Assembly (NCBI RefSeq): GCF_014653695.1
Contig: NZ_BNAR01000002.1
Location: 434,001 to 498,000 of the forward strand
DNA length: 64,000 nt
Direction: 5' to 3'
From: Lentzea cavernae
GTDB taxonomy: Bacteria; Actinomycetota; Actinomycetes; Mycobacteriales; Pseudonocardiaceae
The notes beneath the pieces are model-generated. The model was not told the DNA's origin, did not search any database, and saw only the letters and a program-made list of their open reading frames with translations. The translations under genes and the position numbers were made by a program. Below, piece by piece: positions 23,269 through 30,874 of this stretch. How positions within the stretch are numbered: the stretch's first letter is position 1; the number at the start of each line of letters is the position of its first letter.

Positions 23269-23730
23269 ATGGGAGCCTTCCACCTGGCGCAGGCCAACAT
23301 CTCGACCGGGCGGTGGGCGTTCGACCACTGGAGGATGCGCGGGTTCGTCAGCAGGATCGAGGCGATCAACGACCTGGCGCGGGAGGCTCCCGGGTTCGTG
23401 TGGCGGCCGACGTCCGAACGGATGCTGGAAGACCTGGTGCGGCTGGGGCTCGATCCGATGCGCGAGGCCTACAACCTCAGCGTGTGGGAGTCGGTCGAGT
23501 CGTTGTGGGCGTACGCGTTCAGCGGCGTGCACCTCGAAGCGGTCAAGCGCGGCAAGCAGTGGTTCGAGCCGGACAGCGCGTTCGACGTCATGTGGTGGGT
23601 CCCCGCGGGGCACCGGCCGACGACGGAAGAGGGGCTCGCGAAGCTGGAGCTGGTCAAGGCCCACGGCCCGACGCCGGAGGGGTTCACGTTCCGCCGGCGC
23701 TTCCCGGTGCCGGAGCACCCCGCACGATGA
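23269..23730 (+). CDS. DUF3291 domain protein
   Basis: A 153-residue protein beginning GAFHLAQANIS, with NLSVWESVESLWAYAFSGVHLEAVKRGKQWFE and MWWVPAGHRPTTEEGLAKLELVKAHGPTPEGFTFRRRFP, which are the conserved blocks of DUF3291 (a dimeric alpha/beta barrel-like fold). Function is unknown. Its start is almost back-to-back with the dehydrogenase gene, implying overlapping promoters. Confidence 0.88.
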   Translation: MGAFHLAQANISTGRWAFDHWRMRGFVSRIEAINDLAREAPGFVWRPTSERMLEDLVRLGLDPMREAYNLSVWESVESLWAYAFSGVHLEAVKRGKQWFEPDSAFDVMWWVPAGHRPTTEEGLAKLELVKAHGPTPEGFTFRRRFPVPEHPAR

Positions 23731-23761
23731 TCTCGGCAGGCAACCCCGGCACCTGCTGTGA

Positions 23762-24892
23762 TCAGCAGTTGGGGCGCGTGCTCCGGCCGGCGAAGCGGTC
23801 GCCCAGCCAGTTCATCGCGCTCGTGCCCCACGCGCTGACGGCGGTGACGTGCCCGAGCAACGGCAGCGGCGTCCACTGCACGTCGGCGCCCAGCGCGCAC
23901 CACTGCGAGCGCAGCTTCTGCCCCACGCCGAACGGGATCAGCTCGTCGAGCGTGCCGTGGTAGAGGTACACGGGAGCGGCCGGCTTGACCGAGCCGAGCG
24001 TGTTCTCCTTCAACCTGGTCTGCCACAACGGGTCCTGGATGACGTTCGGCACCGTCGTCAGCGAGTTGAGGCGCGTGAACGGTGCCACCAGGGCGAGTTC
24101 GGCGACGCAGGCCGAGCGGATCCTGTCGATGACCTGCTGGCCGCGGGCGTTGAGCACCGATGACAACGGCAGTTCCGGGTAGGCCGCGGCGTACCCGGCG
24201 GCCGCGGCGAATACCAGGCCCGAACCGGCGTTGCCGTCGTTGAACTTCGCGACCGCGTTGAGGTCGGCGGGCACACCGCCGGCGGCGACACCGACGACGT
24301 TCACCGAAGGCGCGTAGGACTTCCACTGCTCGGCGGCTGCGGAGGCGGCCTGACCGCCTTGCGAGTACCCGAAAACGCCGACCGGGGCGTCCGCGGACAG
24401 GCCGGGAACGGCGGCGGCCGCCCGTGCCACGTCGAGCAGGGCACGTCCTTCCGAGCGGGCCACCGCGTACGTGTGATCCCCTGGCGTGCCAAGGCCTTCG
24501 TAGTCGGTCACGGCGACGGCCCAGCCCTTGAGCATCGCCTGCGCGAGGAACGCGATCTCGACCTCGGTGCCGCCCTGCAGCTGCCGCGACGGCGCGCACT
24601 GGTCGCCCATGCCCTGCGTGCCCATCGCGTACGCCACGATCGGGCGCGGGCCGTCGGTCCACGGCAGCGGCGACACGAGCACCATGCCGGACACGACATT
24701 CGCCTCGCCCGTCGCGGACGTCGACCGGTAGCGGATGTCGTAGGCCTTCACGGGGGCCGGGAGCAGCCTCAGCGGCTCCGGGTGCCACGCCACCTCCCTG
24801 CTGCTGACCAGCTCACCCGGCGCGGCCGCGGAAGCGGGTGTGACCAGCGTGAACAACAGGAGGACGGCGGCGAGCACGGCTCGGAGCTGCAT
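23762..24892 (-). CDS. Secreted lipase (LIP family alpha/beta hydrolase)
   Basis: A 376-residue exported protein. The signal peptide is MQLRAVLAAVLLLFTLVTPASAAA. The mature part has the secretory-lipase order: SGMVLVSP, AYAMGTQGMGDQCAPS, a lid region AVAVTDYEGLGTPGDHTYAV, nucleophile serine in GYSQGGQA near 180, aspartate in HGTLDELIP near 318 and histidine in LLGHVTAVS near 350. Cysteines are spaced for disulfides. It should hydrolyse esters or triglycerides outside the cell. Downstream and upstream genes are unrelated, so it is probably monocistronic. Confidence 0.9.
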   Translation of the reverse strand: MQLRAVLAAVLLLFTLVTPASAAAPGELVSSREVAWHPEPLRLLPAPVKAYDIRYRSTSATGEANVVSGMVLVSPLPWTDGPRPIVAYAMGTQGMGDQCAPSRQLQGGTEVEIAFLAQAMLKGWAVAVTDYEGLGTPGDHTYAVARSEGRALLDVARAAAAVPGLSADAPVGVFGYSQGGQAASAAAEQWKSYAPSVNVVGVAAGGVPADLNAVAKFNDGNAGSGLVFAAAAGYAAAYPELPLSSVLNARGQQVIDRIRSACVAELALVAPFTRLNSLTTVPNVIQDPLWQTRLKENTLGSVKPAAPVYLYHGTLDELIPFGVGQKLRSQWCALGADVQWTPLPLLGHVTAVSAWGTSAMNWLGDRFAGRSTRPNC

Positions 24893-24977
24893 CGGTGGAC
24901 CCCTTTGTGGTAACCGGCGTTACCGCAACTTAGGGCCGAACGTCGCACGGGGCAATAGCCCGTAAGGCTGGATGAAT

Positions 24978-26384
24978 CTAGGCGAGCCCCTGGGCGAAGG
25001 TGAACACCCGGTCCGGGTCGTACTTGCGAGCGACCTCGCGAAGCCCGGTCAGCGACGAGCCGTAATAGGCCTGGGCCCAGTCCGGCATCTGCGGGTCGAG
25101 GTAGTTGACGTACCCGTTGGCGCCGAACATCTTCCCGAGCTCGTCGCGGGCCACGCCCATCGCGCGCCGCGCGTTCGCCTCCCCCGCCTGCAACGACAGC
25201 TCGACCTGGATGCTCGCCAGCGCGCCCCGGTGCGGGAACGCGGTGGCCGGGCCACGACCGACGGCGCCGCCCAGCGCGTCGATCATGTTGTAGGAGTTCG
25301 GGGTGTTCCTGAAGACCTCCGCGAGCTTCTGCGGGTCGGTGATCGGCTTGGTCAGCATCCGCGACGTGGCGACGTAGCTGCCGCGCGACTGCCTGCCGCC
25401 GCCCCCGTTCCACGAAGGCTTGCAGGAGCCGTCGCCGACCTTGCACCACGCGAACCGCTCCATCGCGGCGAGGAAGCTCTGCTCGGTCTCCCGGCGCGAG
25501 GTGGGCTGCGCGCCGACGCGGCGCACGAGGTCGTCGAGCAGCGGCTTGAGACCAGAGGGCGTGCCCGCGAAACAACCGCCGACCTCGACGTACGGGTTCG
25601 AGCCGCTGCCGACGCCGACCGTGGACGTGAGCGCGTCCGGTGCCTTGCCCTGCCAGTCCGGCCACACCCCGAGCAGCGAGACGAGGGCCGCCGAGGGGAA
25701 CACGAGGGTGAACGTCGTGAGGTTGCGCGCGGGTTCGGTGCGGAAGACGAACGACGTGACGATGCCGAAGTTGCCGCCACCACCGCCGCGCAACGCCCAG
25801 AACAGGTCGGCGTGTTCGGTGGCGGAGACCATGCGGTGCACGCCGTCCGGCGTCACGATCCGAGCGCTGACCAGCCGGTCGCACGTCAGGCCGAACTGCC
25901 GGGCGGTCACACCGATGCCGCCGCCCAGCGTCAGCCCCGAGATCCCGACGGTCGCGCACGTGCCCGCCGGCATCATCCGCCCGGCGTTCGCCAGCGCGAC
26001 GTAGAGGTCCATCAGCAGCACACCCGCGCCGACCTCGGCCGTGCCGTCCGCGCGCACGTCGATCCGGTCGAGACCGCGCACGTCGACGACCAGCGCACCG
26101 TCCGCCGTGGAGTAGCCGGGATAGCTGTGGCCACCGCACCGGGCGGTGATCCGGGTCCGTTCGGCGCGCGCGATCTCGACGCAGCGCTGGACGTCCGCCG
26201 GTGACGCGACCCGGGCGATCGCGCTGGGACGCTGGGCGTCGTACTGCGTGAAGTAGCCGAGCTTGGCGTCCGAGTAGGCGGCGTCACCGGGCCGGATCAG
26301 CTGGACGTCCATTGTGGACTTGCCGACCAGCGCGGACACGGCTCCGAGAGCGGCCGTGTGCAGAAGTGCCCTGCGACTCACCAT
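24978..26384 (-). CDS. Berberine-bridge-type FAD-linked oxidase, probably Tat-exported
   Basis: About 468 residues from ATG 26384. The N-terminus MVSRRALLHTAALGAVSALVG has a twin arginine and hydrophobic stretch. The FAD domain has GGHSYPGYS (the His that binds FAD, near 83) and GTCATVGISGLTLGGG (Cys near 141), the residue pair that attaches FAD bicovalently in berberine bridge and hexose oxidases. The C-terminal BBE segment NYLDPQMPDWAQAYYG ends the protein. It would oxidise alcohols or sugars outside or at the membrane. The longer frame starting upstream lacks a ribosome site. Confidence 0.9.
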   Translation of the reverse strand: MVSRRALLHTAALGAVSALVGKSTMDVQLIRPGDAAYSDAKLGYFTQYDAQRPSAIARVASPADVQRCVEIARAERTRITARCGGHSYPGYSTADGALVVDVRGLDRIDVRADGTAEVGAGVLLMDLYVALANAGRMMPAGTCATVGISGLTLGGGIGVTARQFGLTCDRLVSARIVTPDGVHRMVSATEHADLFWALRGGGGGNFGIVTSFVFRTEPARNLTTFTLVFPSAALVSLLGVWPDWQGKAPDALTSTVGVGSGSNPYVEVGGCFAGTPSGLKPLLDDLVRRVGAQPTSRRETEQSFLAAMERFAWCKVGDGSCKPSWNGGGGRQSRGSYVATSRMLTKPITDPQKLAEVFRNTPNSYNMIDALGGAVGRGPATAFPHRGALASIQVELSLQAGEANARRAMGVARDELGKMFGANGYVNYLDPQMPDWAQAYYGSSLTGLREVARKYDPDRVFTFAQGLA

Positions 26385-26452
26385 TCCACGAACGTAGGAG
26401 CCGGACAAAGCAGGCACAACGGATCAAGCGACCGGGACGGATCCCGGCTTGA

Positions 26453-26599
26453 CGCTGTCGTGCAAGTTCGTTCGGTGAGAGGCGCGGGCGAGCGACCCGG
26501 AGGCGGTGCCGCCGCCACGGCCTCATACCGGGCGTAGCGGCGGCGCCGTCTCCGGGGCCCTCGGCCGCCACTGTCGCCCAACGAACTTGCAAGACAGCG
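26453..26599. repeat. 147-bp near-palindromic element
   Basis: The ends (26453-26472 and 26580-26599) are inverted copies of 20 bases with a single mismatch, and pairing continues inward for nearly the whole length with scattered mismatches. It lies between the CaCA antiporter stop (two bases away) and the FAD oxidase. A second small hairpin, CCGGGA/TCCCGG at 26432-26447, stands between it and the oxidase start. The shape suits a MITE-like or REP-like element, or a large RNA hairpin; no target duplication is visible. Confidence 0.7.
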
Positions 26600-26600
26600 G

Positions 26601-27698
26601 CTAGGGGTTCACGGCCAGGAACAGGAACGCCGCCAGCAGGATCAGGTGCACGCCACCCTGCAGGCGGGTCGCCCGGCCCGGCACGACCGTCAGGACGCTG
26701 ACCAGCACCGTGAGCAGCAGCAGGATCATCTGCGTCGACCCGAGCCCGAGCATCAGCGGTCCGTCGAGCCAGATCGTCGCCAGCGCGATGGTCGGGATCG
26801 TGAGGCCGATGCTCGCGATCGCCGAGCCGTAGCCGAGGTTGATGCTGGTCTGGATCCTGTCGCGCAACGCGGCGCGGGCGGCGGCGATCGTCTCGGGCAG
26901 CAGCACCAGCAACGCGATGACGACACCGACGAACGACTGGGGGAAGCCGGCGGCGCGCACGCCCGCCTCGATCGCGGGCGATTCGATCTTCGCGAGGCCG
27001 ACCACCGCGATCAGCGCGACGAGCAGGAAGCCCAGCGACATCAGCGCCGCCTTGCCGGACGGCGCCTCGGCGTGCTCGTCGGCCTCGATCACGCCGTCCT
27101 CGTCGACGGGGAGGAAGAAGTCGCGGTGCCGGACGGTCTGGGTGAAGACGAACATCGCGTACAGGCCGAGGGACGCGATGGCCGCGAACACTAGCTGCGG
27201 GCCGGAGAACTCGGGGCCGGGCGTGGAGGTCGTGAACGTCGGCAGCACCAAGGTCAGCGTCGCGAGCATCATGACCGTGGCGAGCGCGCCGCCGCTGCCT
27301 TCCGCGTTGAACAGGATCGTGTGGTGCTTCAGGGCGCCGAGCAGCAGCGCGATGCCGACGATGCCGTTCGTGGTGATCATGACCGCGGCGAACACCGTGT
27401 CGCGCGCCAGCGACGAGGCCTCGGGCCCGCCGGACACCATCAGCGTGACGATGAGGGCGACCTCGATGATCGTCACCGCGACCGCGAGGACCAGCGATCC
27501 GTACGGCTCCCCCACCCGCAGCGCGACGACCTCGGCGTGGTGCACCGCGGCGAGCACGGTCGCGGCGAGGACCAGTGCGACGAGCGCGACCAGCACGCCC
27601 CCGAGGTCACGCCCCCAGGTCAGTGCGAGCAGCACCATGCCTAGCACGGGGGTGATGGTCGTCCAGTGGAGCAGCGGGAAGCGGGGAGCGGCGGCCAT
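26601..27698 (-). CDS. CaCA-family calcium/proton antiporter (ChaA-like)
   Basis: A 365-residue membrane protein with about eleven hydrophobic segments and two inverted alpha repeats: GEPYGSLVLAVAVTIIEVALI and LLPETIAAARAALRDRIQTSINLGYGSAIASIGLTIP, where the acidic residues bind the cation. An acidic cytosolic loop (PVDEDGVIEADEHAEA) separates the halves, as in ChaA. It exports Ca2+ (or Na+/K+) in exchange for protons. It is preceded by the terminator of the SSI gene and followed directly by the near-palindromic element. Confidence 0.92.
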   Translation of the reverse strand: MAAAPRFPLLHWTTITPVLGMVLLALTWGRDLGGVLVALVALVLAATVLAAVHHAEVVALRVGEPYGSLVLAVAVTIIEVALIVTLMVSGGPEASSLARDTVFAAVMITTNGIVGIALLLGALKHHTILFNAEGSGGALATVMMLATLTLVLPTFTTSTPGPEFSGPQLVFAAIASLGLYAMFVFTQTVRHRDFFLPVDEDGVIEADEHAEAPSGKAALMSLGFLLVALIAVVGLAKIESPAIEAGVRAAGFPQSFVGVVIALLVLLPETIAAARAALRDRIQTSINLGYGSAIASIGLTIPTIALATIWLDGPLMLGLGSTQMILLLLTVLVSVLTVVPGRATRLQGGVHLILLAAFLFLAVNP

Positions 27699-27761
27699 GA
27701 TCTAACCCTCGCATACGAGATGACCTCTCCGCCATTCGGCGCATCAATCGTTTCGGGTGCA

Positions 27762-27808
27762 AGAAATGTGGAGCGGAGCGCCCCTGCCGCGCCCCGCTCC
27801 ACATTTCT
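27762..27808 (-). terminator. Hairpin terminator after the SSI gene
   Basis: AGAAATGTGGAGCGG (27762-27776) pairs perfectly over 15 bases with 27794-27808 around a 17-base loop. It begins 22 bases after the stop of the SSI inhibitor gene and precedes the antiporter start at 27698. It has only a short T-rich edge, but the stem is long and AT-ended. Confidence 0.7.
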
Positions 27809-27830
27809 ATTTCGGTGCCGTGATCGATCG

Positions 27831-28223
27831 TCAGAAATCGAAGAGGGCACCGGTGTGCGCCAGTGCGACGCACGAGTTCGGGTAGGTGTGGACCTCGTTC
27901 ACGGGCTCACCGCGCCAGAAACCGAACATGGCGACCTCGACGGGGGCGTAGTGGAACGTGCACGCCCGCCCGTCGGCCTGCATGGTCCGCAGGTCGGTGC
28001 CGGCGGAGGCGAGCGTCGCGCAGGCGAGGGCCCTGCGCGGGTGCTGGTCACCTCGTCCGCAGGTCAGAACGGTGGCCTTGAAGGCGCCGCCGTCGAACTC
28101 GGAGTACCGGGCGGTGAGAACGAGCGCGGTGCCCCCGTCTGCGGCGGGAGCGGCCTGCGCGGTGCCGCCGAAAGCGAAAAGCGACACGAACAGAGCAACG
28201 AACACACAAATGCGGCCGGACAT
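27831..28223 (-). CDS. Secreted subtilisin inhibitor (SSI family)
   Basis: A 130-residue precursor: signal peptide to about residue 25 (SLFAFGGTAQAAP), then the SSI fold with ALVLTARY, LTCGRGDQHPRRALAC (Cys55-Cys68 pair), the reactive loop CTFHYAPV (Cys88) and PNSC (Cys118), ending ALFDF. Aligning to the known SSI loop (Cys-x-P1-P1'-Tyr) gives P1 Phe90 and P1' His91, predicting inhibition of chymotrypsin/subtilisin-like proteases rather than trypsin-like ones. It is divergent from the M15 peptidase across 243 bases. Confidence 0.9.
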   Translation of the reverse strand: MSGRICVFVALFVSLFAFGGTAQAAPAADGGTALVLTARYSEFDGGAFKATVLTCGRGDQHPRRALACATLASAGTDLRTMQADGRACTFHYAPVEVAMFGFWRGEPVNEVHTYPNSCVALAHTGALFDF

Positions 28224-28424
28224 GAAAGCGGTCCTCCTGAGACCTCACAAAAACGGGCCGGTTCTCGGCCGACGCAGATGTTGCCACCACGATCCGATCG
28301 GGCGAAAGGGGCCAGGAACTGTTCACCGATCACATTCGCACTCTCCCCGAAAGTGCGGTTGGACCGAACGGATGTGTCGCGCGACACGTTCACCGGGACA
28401 CAGCTGCCGACGGACTGTTACGGG

Positions 28425-28462
28425 TTGCTGACAGACGAGGTTGCGCCCCGACGTATTATTCG
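28425..28462 (+). promoter_or_regulatory. Likely promoter of the M15 peptidase gene
   Basis: TATTAT (28454-28459) ends seven bases before the ATG at 28467, suggesting a leaderless or near-leaderless transcript; CTGACA at 28428-28433 is a possible -35 with a long 20-base spacer. The block GAGGTTGCGCCCCGACGTA just before the -10 recurs, minus two C, at 29090-29108 before the TetR gene, hinting at common regulation. Confidence 0.45.
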
Positions 28463-28466
28463 AATC

Positions 28467-29054
28467 ATGTCCAAGACCTCCAGACGCGTCGTGTTCGGCG
28501 TGCTCCTGATCGTCACACTCGTGGTTTCCACCGGCGGCGCGCTGGGTTACCTGGGCAGATTGACGCTCGTGTTCGACCGCCATCCGGGAAAGTCGCTCGC
28601 GATAATCGAGGAAGTGCCGGGACCGCCGGACGGGCCGAAGTGCCCGATCGACGCCCGCTACTTCGACGAGGAGCCGCGAGGCCTGCGCCCCGAGGTTCTG
28701 CAGGCGTGGCTGACGCTGCGTCAGAAGGCCTCTGAGCAGGGCATCAAGCTGTGCCTGAACGACGGCAAGCGGAGCCGTCAGCAACAGCAGGCGGAGTTCG
28801 ACGAGGCGGTCGAGAAGTTCGGCACCGAAGAACTCGCGTCGAAGTACGTGCTGAACCCGCCCGACCGTTCCATGCACGTGATCGGATTCGCGGTCGACGT
28901 CCAGCCGATCGAATCGGCGATATGGGTCGAGAAGAACGGCAGCACCCTCGGATGGTGCCGCCGTTACGAAAACGAGCAGTGGCATTTCGAGTACAGCTCC
29001 GGCTATCTCACCGGAGGGTGCCCCGCCCTGATCCCCAGCGCGACGGGCAGCTGA
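28467..29054 (+). CDS. Membrane-anchored M15-family D,D-carboxypeptidase (VanY-like)
   Basis: A 195-residue protein from ATG 28467, the only start in line with a membrane anchor (VVFGVLLIVTLVVSTGGALGYL). The catalytic zinc peptidase has SMHVIGFAVDVQP (S-x-H-x2-G-x-A-x-D, two zinc ligands) and EQWHFEY (catalytic Glu and third ligand His). Such enzymes cut the terminal D-Ala of cell-wall peptides outside the membrane. Cysteine pairs in the mature part may form disulfides. The longer open frame upstream of 28467 crosses the SSI promoter and is not coding. Confidence 0.88.
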   Translation: MSKTSRRVVFGVLLIVTLVVSTGGALGYLGRLTLVFDRHPGKSLAIIEEVPGPPDGPKCPIDARYFDEEPRGLRPEVLQAWLTLRQKASEQGIKLCLNDGKRSRQQQQAEFDEAVEKFGTEELASKYVLNPPDRSMHVIGFAVDVQPIESAIWVEKNGSTLGWCRRYENEQWHFEYSSGYLTGGCPALIPSATGS

Positions 29055-29107
29055 ACCCCCGCGCAAAGGTCTAGACGCCTGGGGTGCGCACGAGGTTGCG
29101 CCGACGT

Positions 29108-29133
29108 AATCTGACAAGCCCAGTTACCAGATT
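29108..29133. promoter_or_regulatory. Probable autoregulatory operator of the TetR gene
   Basis: AATCTGACAA (29108-29117) and TTACCAGATT (29124-29133) are inverted copies (8 of 10) around a six-base spacer. The site overlaps TAATCT, a possible -10, and ends ten bases before the GTG of the TetR gene, the usual position for autorepression. Confidence 0.55.
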
Positions 29134-29143
29134 GGGGATCCCG

Positions 29144-29761
29144 GTGGCGCGTGCCTACGGCGGCATCTCACCCGAGCAGCGCAGGGCCGAACGCCGGGCG
29201 AAGCTGCTCCAGGCGGGCCTGCGGCTGTTCACGAGCACCGGCTTCGCGGCCACCAGGATCTCCGAGCTCTGCACCGAGGCAGGCGTGTCGACGCGCAACT
29301 TCTACGAGGAGTTCGCCTCGAAGGAGGACCTGCTGCGCGACCTGCACGACCTCATCAACGCCACGGCGTTCGCCGAGGTCCGCACGGCGCTGACCGAACT
29401 CGGGACCGATGACCTGACAACCCGGATCACGACGCTGCTGGACGTCTTCGTCCGCAGCGTCACGGCCGATCCGCGTGCGCCGCGCCTCAACTACGTCGAG
29501 GCCGTGGGTGTGAACGCCGAGATCGAGCAGCAGCACGTGCGCTGGGTGAACACGTGGGCGGAGTTCATCGAGTCCGAGGCGCTGCGGGCGGCGACGGCGG
29601 GGGCCGCGCCGCGCCGGTCGTACCGACTGACGGCGATCGCGCTGGTCGGGGCCGTCACCGGCCTGCTGCGGGAGTGGCAGGCGCACGAGCCGCCGCTCGC
29701 GGTCGACGAGATCGCCGCGGAGATCCGCGAACTCGTGCTGGCGGCCATCACCCGCCCATAA
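29144..29761 (+). CDS. TetR family transcriptional regulator
   Basis: A 205-residue regulator from GTG 29144. The N-terminal helix-turn-helix RRAKLLQAGLRLFTSTGFAATRISELCTEAGVSTRNFYEEFASKEDLL is classical TetR/AcrR; the C-terminal ligand domain is all helical. The upstream GTG at 29084 would put the operator inside the coding region, so the later start is preferred. No adjacent divergent target is evident; the 26-base dyad in front suggests autoregulation. Confidence 0.92.
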   Translation: MARAYGGISPEQRRAERRAKLLQAGLRLFTSTGFAATRISELCTEAGVSTRNFYEEFASKEDLLRDLHDLINATAFAEVRTALTELGTDDLTTRITTLLDVFVRSVTADPRAPRLNYVEAVGVNAEIEQQHVRWVNTWAEFIESEALRAATAGAAPRRSYRLTAIALVGAVTGLLREWQAHEPPLAVDEIAAEIRELVLAAITRP

Positions 29762-29806
29762 GGGTGTTGCTGAGCCGAGACGGCCCCACGGCCGTACGGT
29801 GCGGGC

Positions 29807-30148
29807 ATGGACGAGGTCCCGGAGGCGCTGGCACGGCTCGCGTCCGAACGCGGTCTCGGGGCGTGCACGCGGCAACTTAGGCGGCGCGTCACGGTCTTGA
29901 CGGTGCTGGGCGTGCTCGCGGTGGGAGCTGTCGTGGTTCTGCTGCTGGTGCTCAGCGCGGCTCCACTCGTCATCCTCACGTTGCCGGTCCTGGTCGCCGG
30001 GCTGCTGCTGCACCGCCGCCGGGACGCCGGTCTGTACGTGTTCGACGGTGGCGTGGTCGTGGCGAGCGGCTGGACGGCACCCCAGGTCGTGCCGTGGAAC
30101 GAGGTCGAAGGCCGGCTGGCGGAGTCCGTCCGGCGGGCGCGGGGGTGA
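29807..30148 (+). CDS. Small membrane protein with PH-like domain (DUF6585-like)
   Basis: A 113-residue protein. An N-terminal amphipathic helix is followed by two closely spaced membrane segments (VTVLTVLGVLAVGAVVVLLLVL and PLVILTLPVLVAGLLL) and a short beta domain RDAGLYVFDGGVVVASGW...VVPWNEVEG. The last block resembles the edge of PH-like domains in DUF6585 proteins. Function unknown. It lies 45 bases after the TetR gene on the same strand. Confidence 0.6.
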   Translation: MDEVPEALARLASERGLGACTRQLRRRVTVLTVLGVLAVGAVVVLLLVLSAAPLVILTLPVLVAGLLLHRRRDAGLYVFDGGVVVASGWTAPQVVPWNEVEGRLAESVRRARG

Positions 30149-30181
30149 ACCGGCCGGGCACCCCTGTCCGTATCACCCGTT

Positions 30182-30679
30182 GTGAGCCGATTCGCCGTTC
30201 TCGCGTTGCTCGTGTGCCTGGGTGCCTGCTCCTCGCCCCCGCAGGAGGAGACCGCCTCGCCGGCCGAACTGGAGGCCGCTGCCGGTCCGGTCGCGGGGCC
30301 CACCCAGATCCTGCCGGGAGACATCGCGAAGCTGCAGGTCGAACGGTCGCCCGCGGTCGGCGCGGTGGTCGCCGACCGCGAGCACAACACCCTGTACTTC
30401 ACCACGCAGGACGGCCCGTCGAAGTCGACGTGCCTCGAACCCGAGTGCACGCTCGTGTGGCCGCCGCTGCTCGCCCAGGGCGGCAAGATCGAAGCACCCG
30501 GCCTCGACCAGGCGCTGCTCGGCACGACGAAGCGCCCGGACGGCCTGGAGCAGGTGACGCTCGCGGACAAACCGGTCTACCGGTACGTCGACGACGAGCA
30601 GGCGGGCGACACGACCGGACACGGCGTGGACGACAAGTGGTTCGCCATCTCGCCGGCGGGCACGAAGGCCGCGCGCTAG
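30182..30679 (+). CDS. Lipoprotein with COG4315 secreted-repeat domain
   Basis: A 165-residue protein from GTG 30182 with signal and lipobox LGAC (Cys near 16) followed by SSPP. Two COG4315 repeats contain the Y-x-F/W-x2-D-type motif: TLYFTTQDG with CLEPECTLVWPPLL, and PVYRYVDDEQAGDTTGHGVDDKWFAISP. Members are surface lipoproteins or haem/peroxide-related proteins of unproven role. It is followed by an intrinsic terminator, so it ends its transcription unit. Confidence 0.85.
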   Translation: MSRFAVLALLVCLGACSSPPQEETASPAELEAAAGPVAGPTQILPGDIAKLQVERSPAVGAVVADREHNTLYFTTQDGPSKSTCLEPECTLVWPPLLAQGGKIEAPGLDQALLGTTKRPDGLEQVTLADKPVYRYVDDEQAGDTTGHGVDDKWFAISPAGTKAAR

Positions 30680-30708
30680 CGCCGTGTGACGTCCGAGCAA
30701 CTCACTGG

Positions 30709-30737
30709 AACCGGCAGCCCTTGACGGGTTGCCGGTT
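30709..30737 (+). terminator. Intrinsic terminator after the lipoprotein gene
   Basis: AACCGGCAGCCC (30709-30720) pairs with GGGTTGCCGGTT (30726-30737) with one G-T pair and a five-base loop, 30 bases after the lipoprotein stop, followed by TGTCG. It separates that gene from the GH3 promoter region. Confidence 0.75.
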
Positions 30738-30782
30738 TGTCGCGTTCGGGTTACTCGAACGATTCGTTTGTACCGGAAATCA

Positions 30783-30837
30783 CGAAACCGGTTTCGCGCG
30801 GAACCGGTTTCAGGTATCAACTGTGAGAGCGCTCCCA
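30783..30837. promoter_or_regulatory. CebR-like operator and two GAAACCGGTTTC-type palindromes before GH3
   Basis: TGAGAGCGCTCCCA (30824-30837) matches 13 of 14 bases of the known cellobiose-regulator (CebR) box TGGGAGCGCTCCCA of Streptomyces. Upstream are the perfect palindrome CGAAACCGGTTTCG (30783-30796) and a near copy GGAACCGGTTTC (30800-30811), of a size that suits a second LacI-family repressor. All lie within 92 bases of the beta-glucosidase start. Confidence 0.75.
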
Positions 30838-30874
30838 TAGACGCTGCCGCCGCACGAGCCCTCTCGGAGACCAC

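Noticed and set aside
26453..26599. Complete insertion sequence or tRNA-like element
   Set aside because: No transposase frame fits in 147 bases and no cloverleaf or CCA end is seen.
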